DNA of 64,000 nucleotides, from assembly GCF_029024945.1 (NCBI RefSeq), contig NZ_CP118976.1, positions 1,488,001-1,552,000 of the forward strand, given 5' to 3'. Positions 63,760 through 64,000 of the stretch are shown piece after piece. The stretch is from Staphylococcus succinus. Lineage in GTDB: Bacteria > Bacillota > Bacilli > Staphylococcales > Staphylococcaceae. How positions within the stretch are numbered: the first letter of the stretch is position 1; each line of letters begins with the position of its first letter. The notes below the pieces were generated by a model. The model did no database searches, had not been told where the DNA came from, and worked only from the letters and a program-made list of their open reading frames with translations. Both the position numbers and the translations under genes were made by a program.

Positions 63760-64000
63760 GTATTTCTCCTCCTGTAGCTAAAGTCATAATATGCTCTTCT
63801 GTTAACATTGTTTTATCTAAAACGCCTGCTATACTACCTTCGTGTACCACGGCTACTCTGTCACTCATCCCTATAATTTCAGGAAGCTCTGATGAAATCA
63901 TAATAATCGACATACCACGTTCAGTAAGTTCATTCATTAATTGGTAGATTTCTCTTTTAGCTCCAACATCTATACCTCTTGTTGGTTCGTCCAATATGAG
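63746..64000 (-). CDS. rbsA: Ribose ABC transporter ATP-binding protein, C-terminal end (cut by window edge)
   Basis: The last 84 residues of the second ABC domain are visible: LILDEPTRGIDVGAKREIYQ (Walker B and D-loop), IIMISSELPEIIGMSDRVAV (H-loop position holds Ser-Glu, as in sugar ABC subunits) and a C-terminal ATGGEIHETI. The gene continues to the right. Part of rbs(D)ACB. Confidence 0.88.
   Translation of the reverse strand, partial: LILDEPTRGIDVGAKREIYQLMNELTERGMSIIMISSELPEIIGMSDRVAVVHEGSIAGVLDKTMLTEEHIMTLATGGEIHETI

Overview
The window is AT-rich Firmicutes chromosome and reads as a coagulase-negative Staphylococcus. The evidence is a femA-femB pair next to a complete trp operon, cvfB, pstSCAB-phoU, msrR and msrA, Gram-positive ribosome binding sites, T-box and lysine-riboswitch leaders, and Bacillus-type LexA boxes. 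A ribose ABC transporter and an arabinan/xylan-type glycosidase suggest the S. saprophyticus group. That species-level placement is inference, not proof.

Left core block (1-24.7 kb). lysC (cut by the left edge) has a lysine riboswitch. It is followed by an aldo/keto reductase, an ABC-F ATPase divergent from cvfB, the Pho-box-controlled pstSCAB-phoU operon, oligoendopeptidase F, a Fur-box-preceded siderophore-binding lipoprotein, femB/femA (pentaglycine bridge), a DJ-1/PfpI protein, and trpEGDCFBA on the minus strand. The trp operon is read from two T-box leaders in tandem, both with a UGG specifier.

Accessory block (about 25-55 kb). It holds a small cell-wall-anchored protein with an LPESG sorting motif, an FMN oxidoreductase divergent from a WYL regulator, and a two-gene unit made of a catalytically dead tyrosine-recombinase-fold protein (MrpR/YopR-like) plus a DGQHR/ParB-like protein with no phage around it. 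Next come a two-gene glycopolymer module (GT4-TagF fusion and XcbB/CpsF-like). From about 36 to 45 kb there is an array of more than a dozen tiny membrane-protein genes on both strands, many decayed by single frameshifts or stops, with a SpoIIM-family protein and a MarR-MFS pair inside. After it come a YozE-like protein, a Spo0M-like protein, a MarR regulator with a rhodanese-fold partner lacking the catalytic Cys, a lipoprotein, a GH43-MFS sugar operon with CcpA-type and AraR-type operator candidates, and a possible bacteriocin locus whose precursor appears to have lost its start codon.

Right core block (55-64 kb). An NfsA-type reductase divergent from an HxlR regulator, an M42 peptidase, tyrA, a LexA-controlled Y-family polymerase, a 4-OT tautomerase, msrR, msrA and rbsACB (rbsA cut by the right edge). 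From memory, trpE and tyrA lie close together in S. aureus, so the roughly 30 kb between them here behaves like a strain- or species-specific insertion region, although no integrase, IS or att site is visible. No tRNA, rRNA, CRISPR array or insertion sequence was seen.
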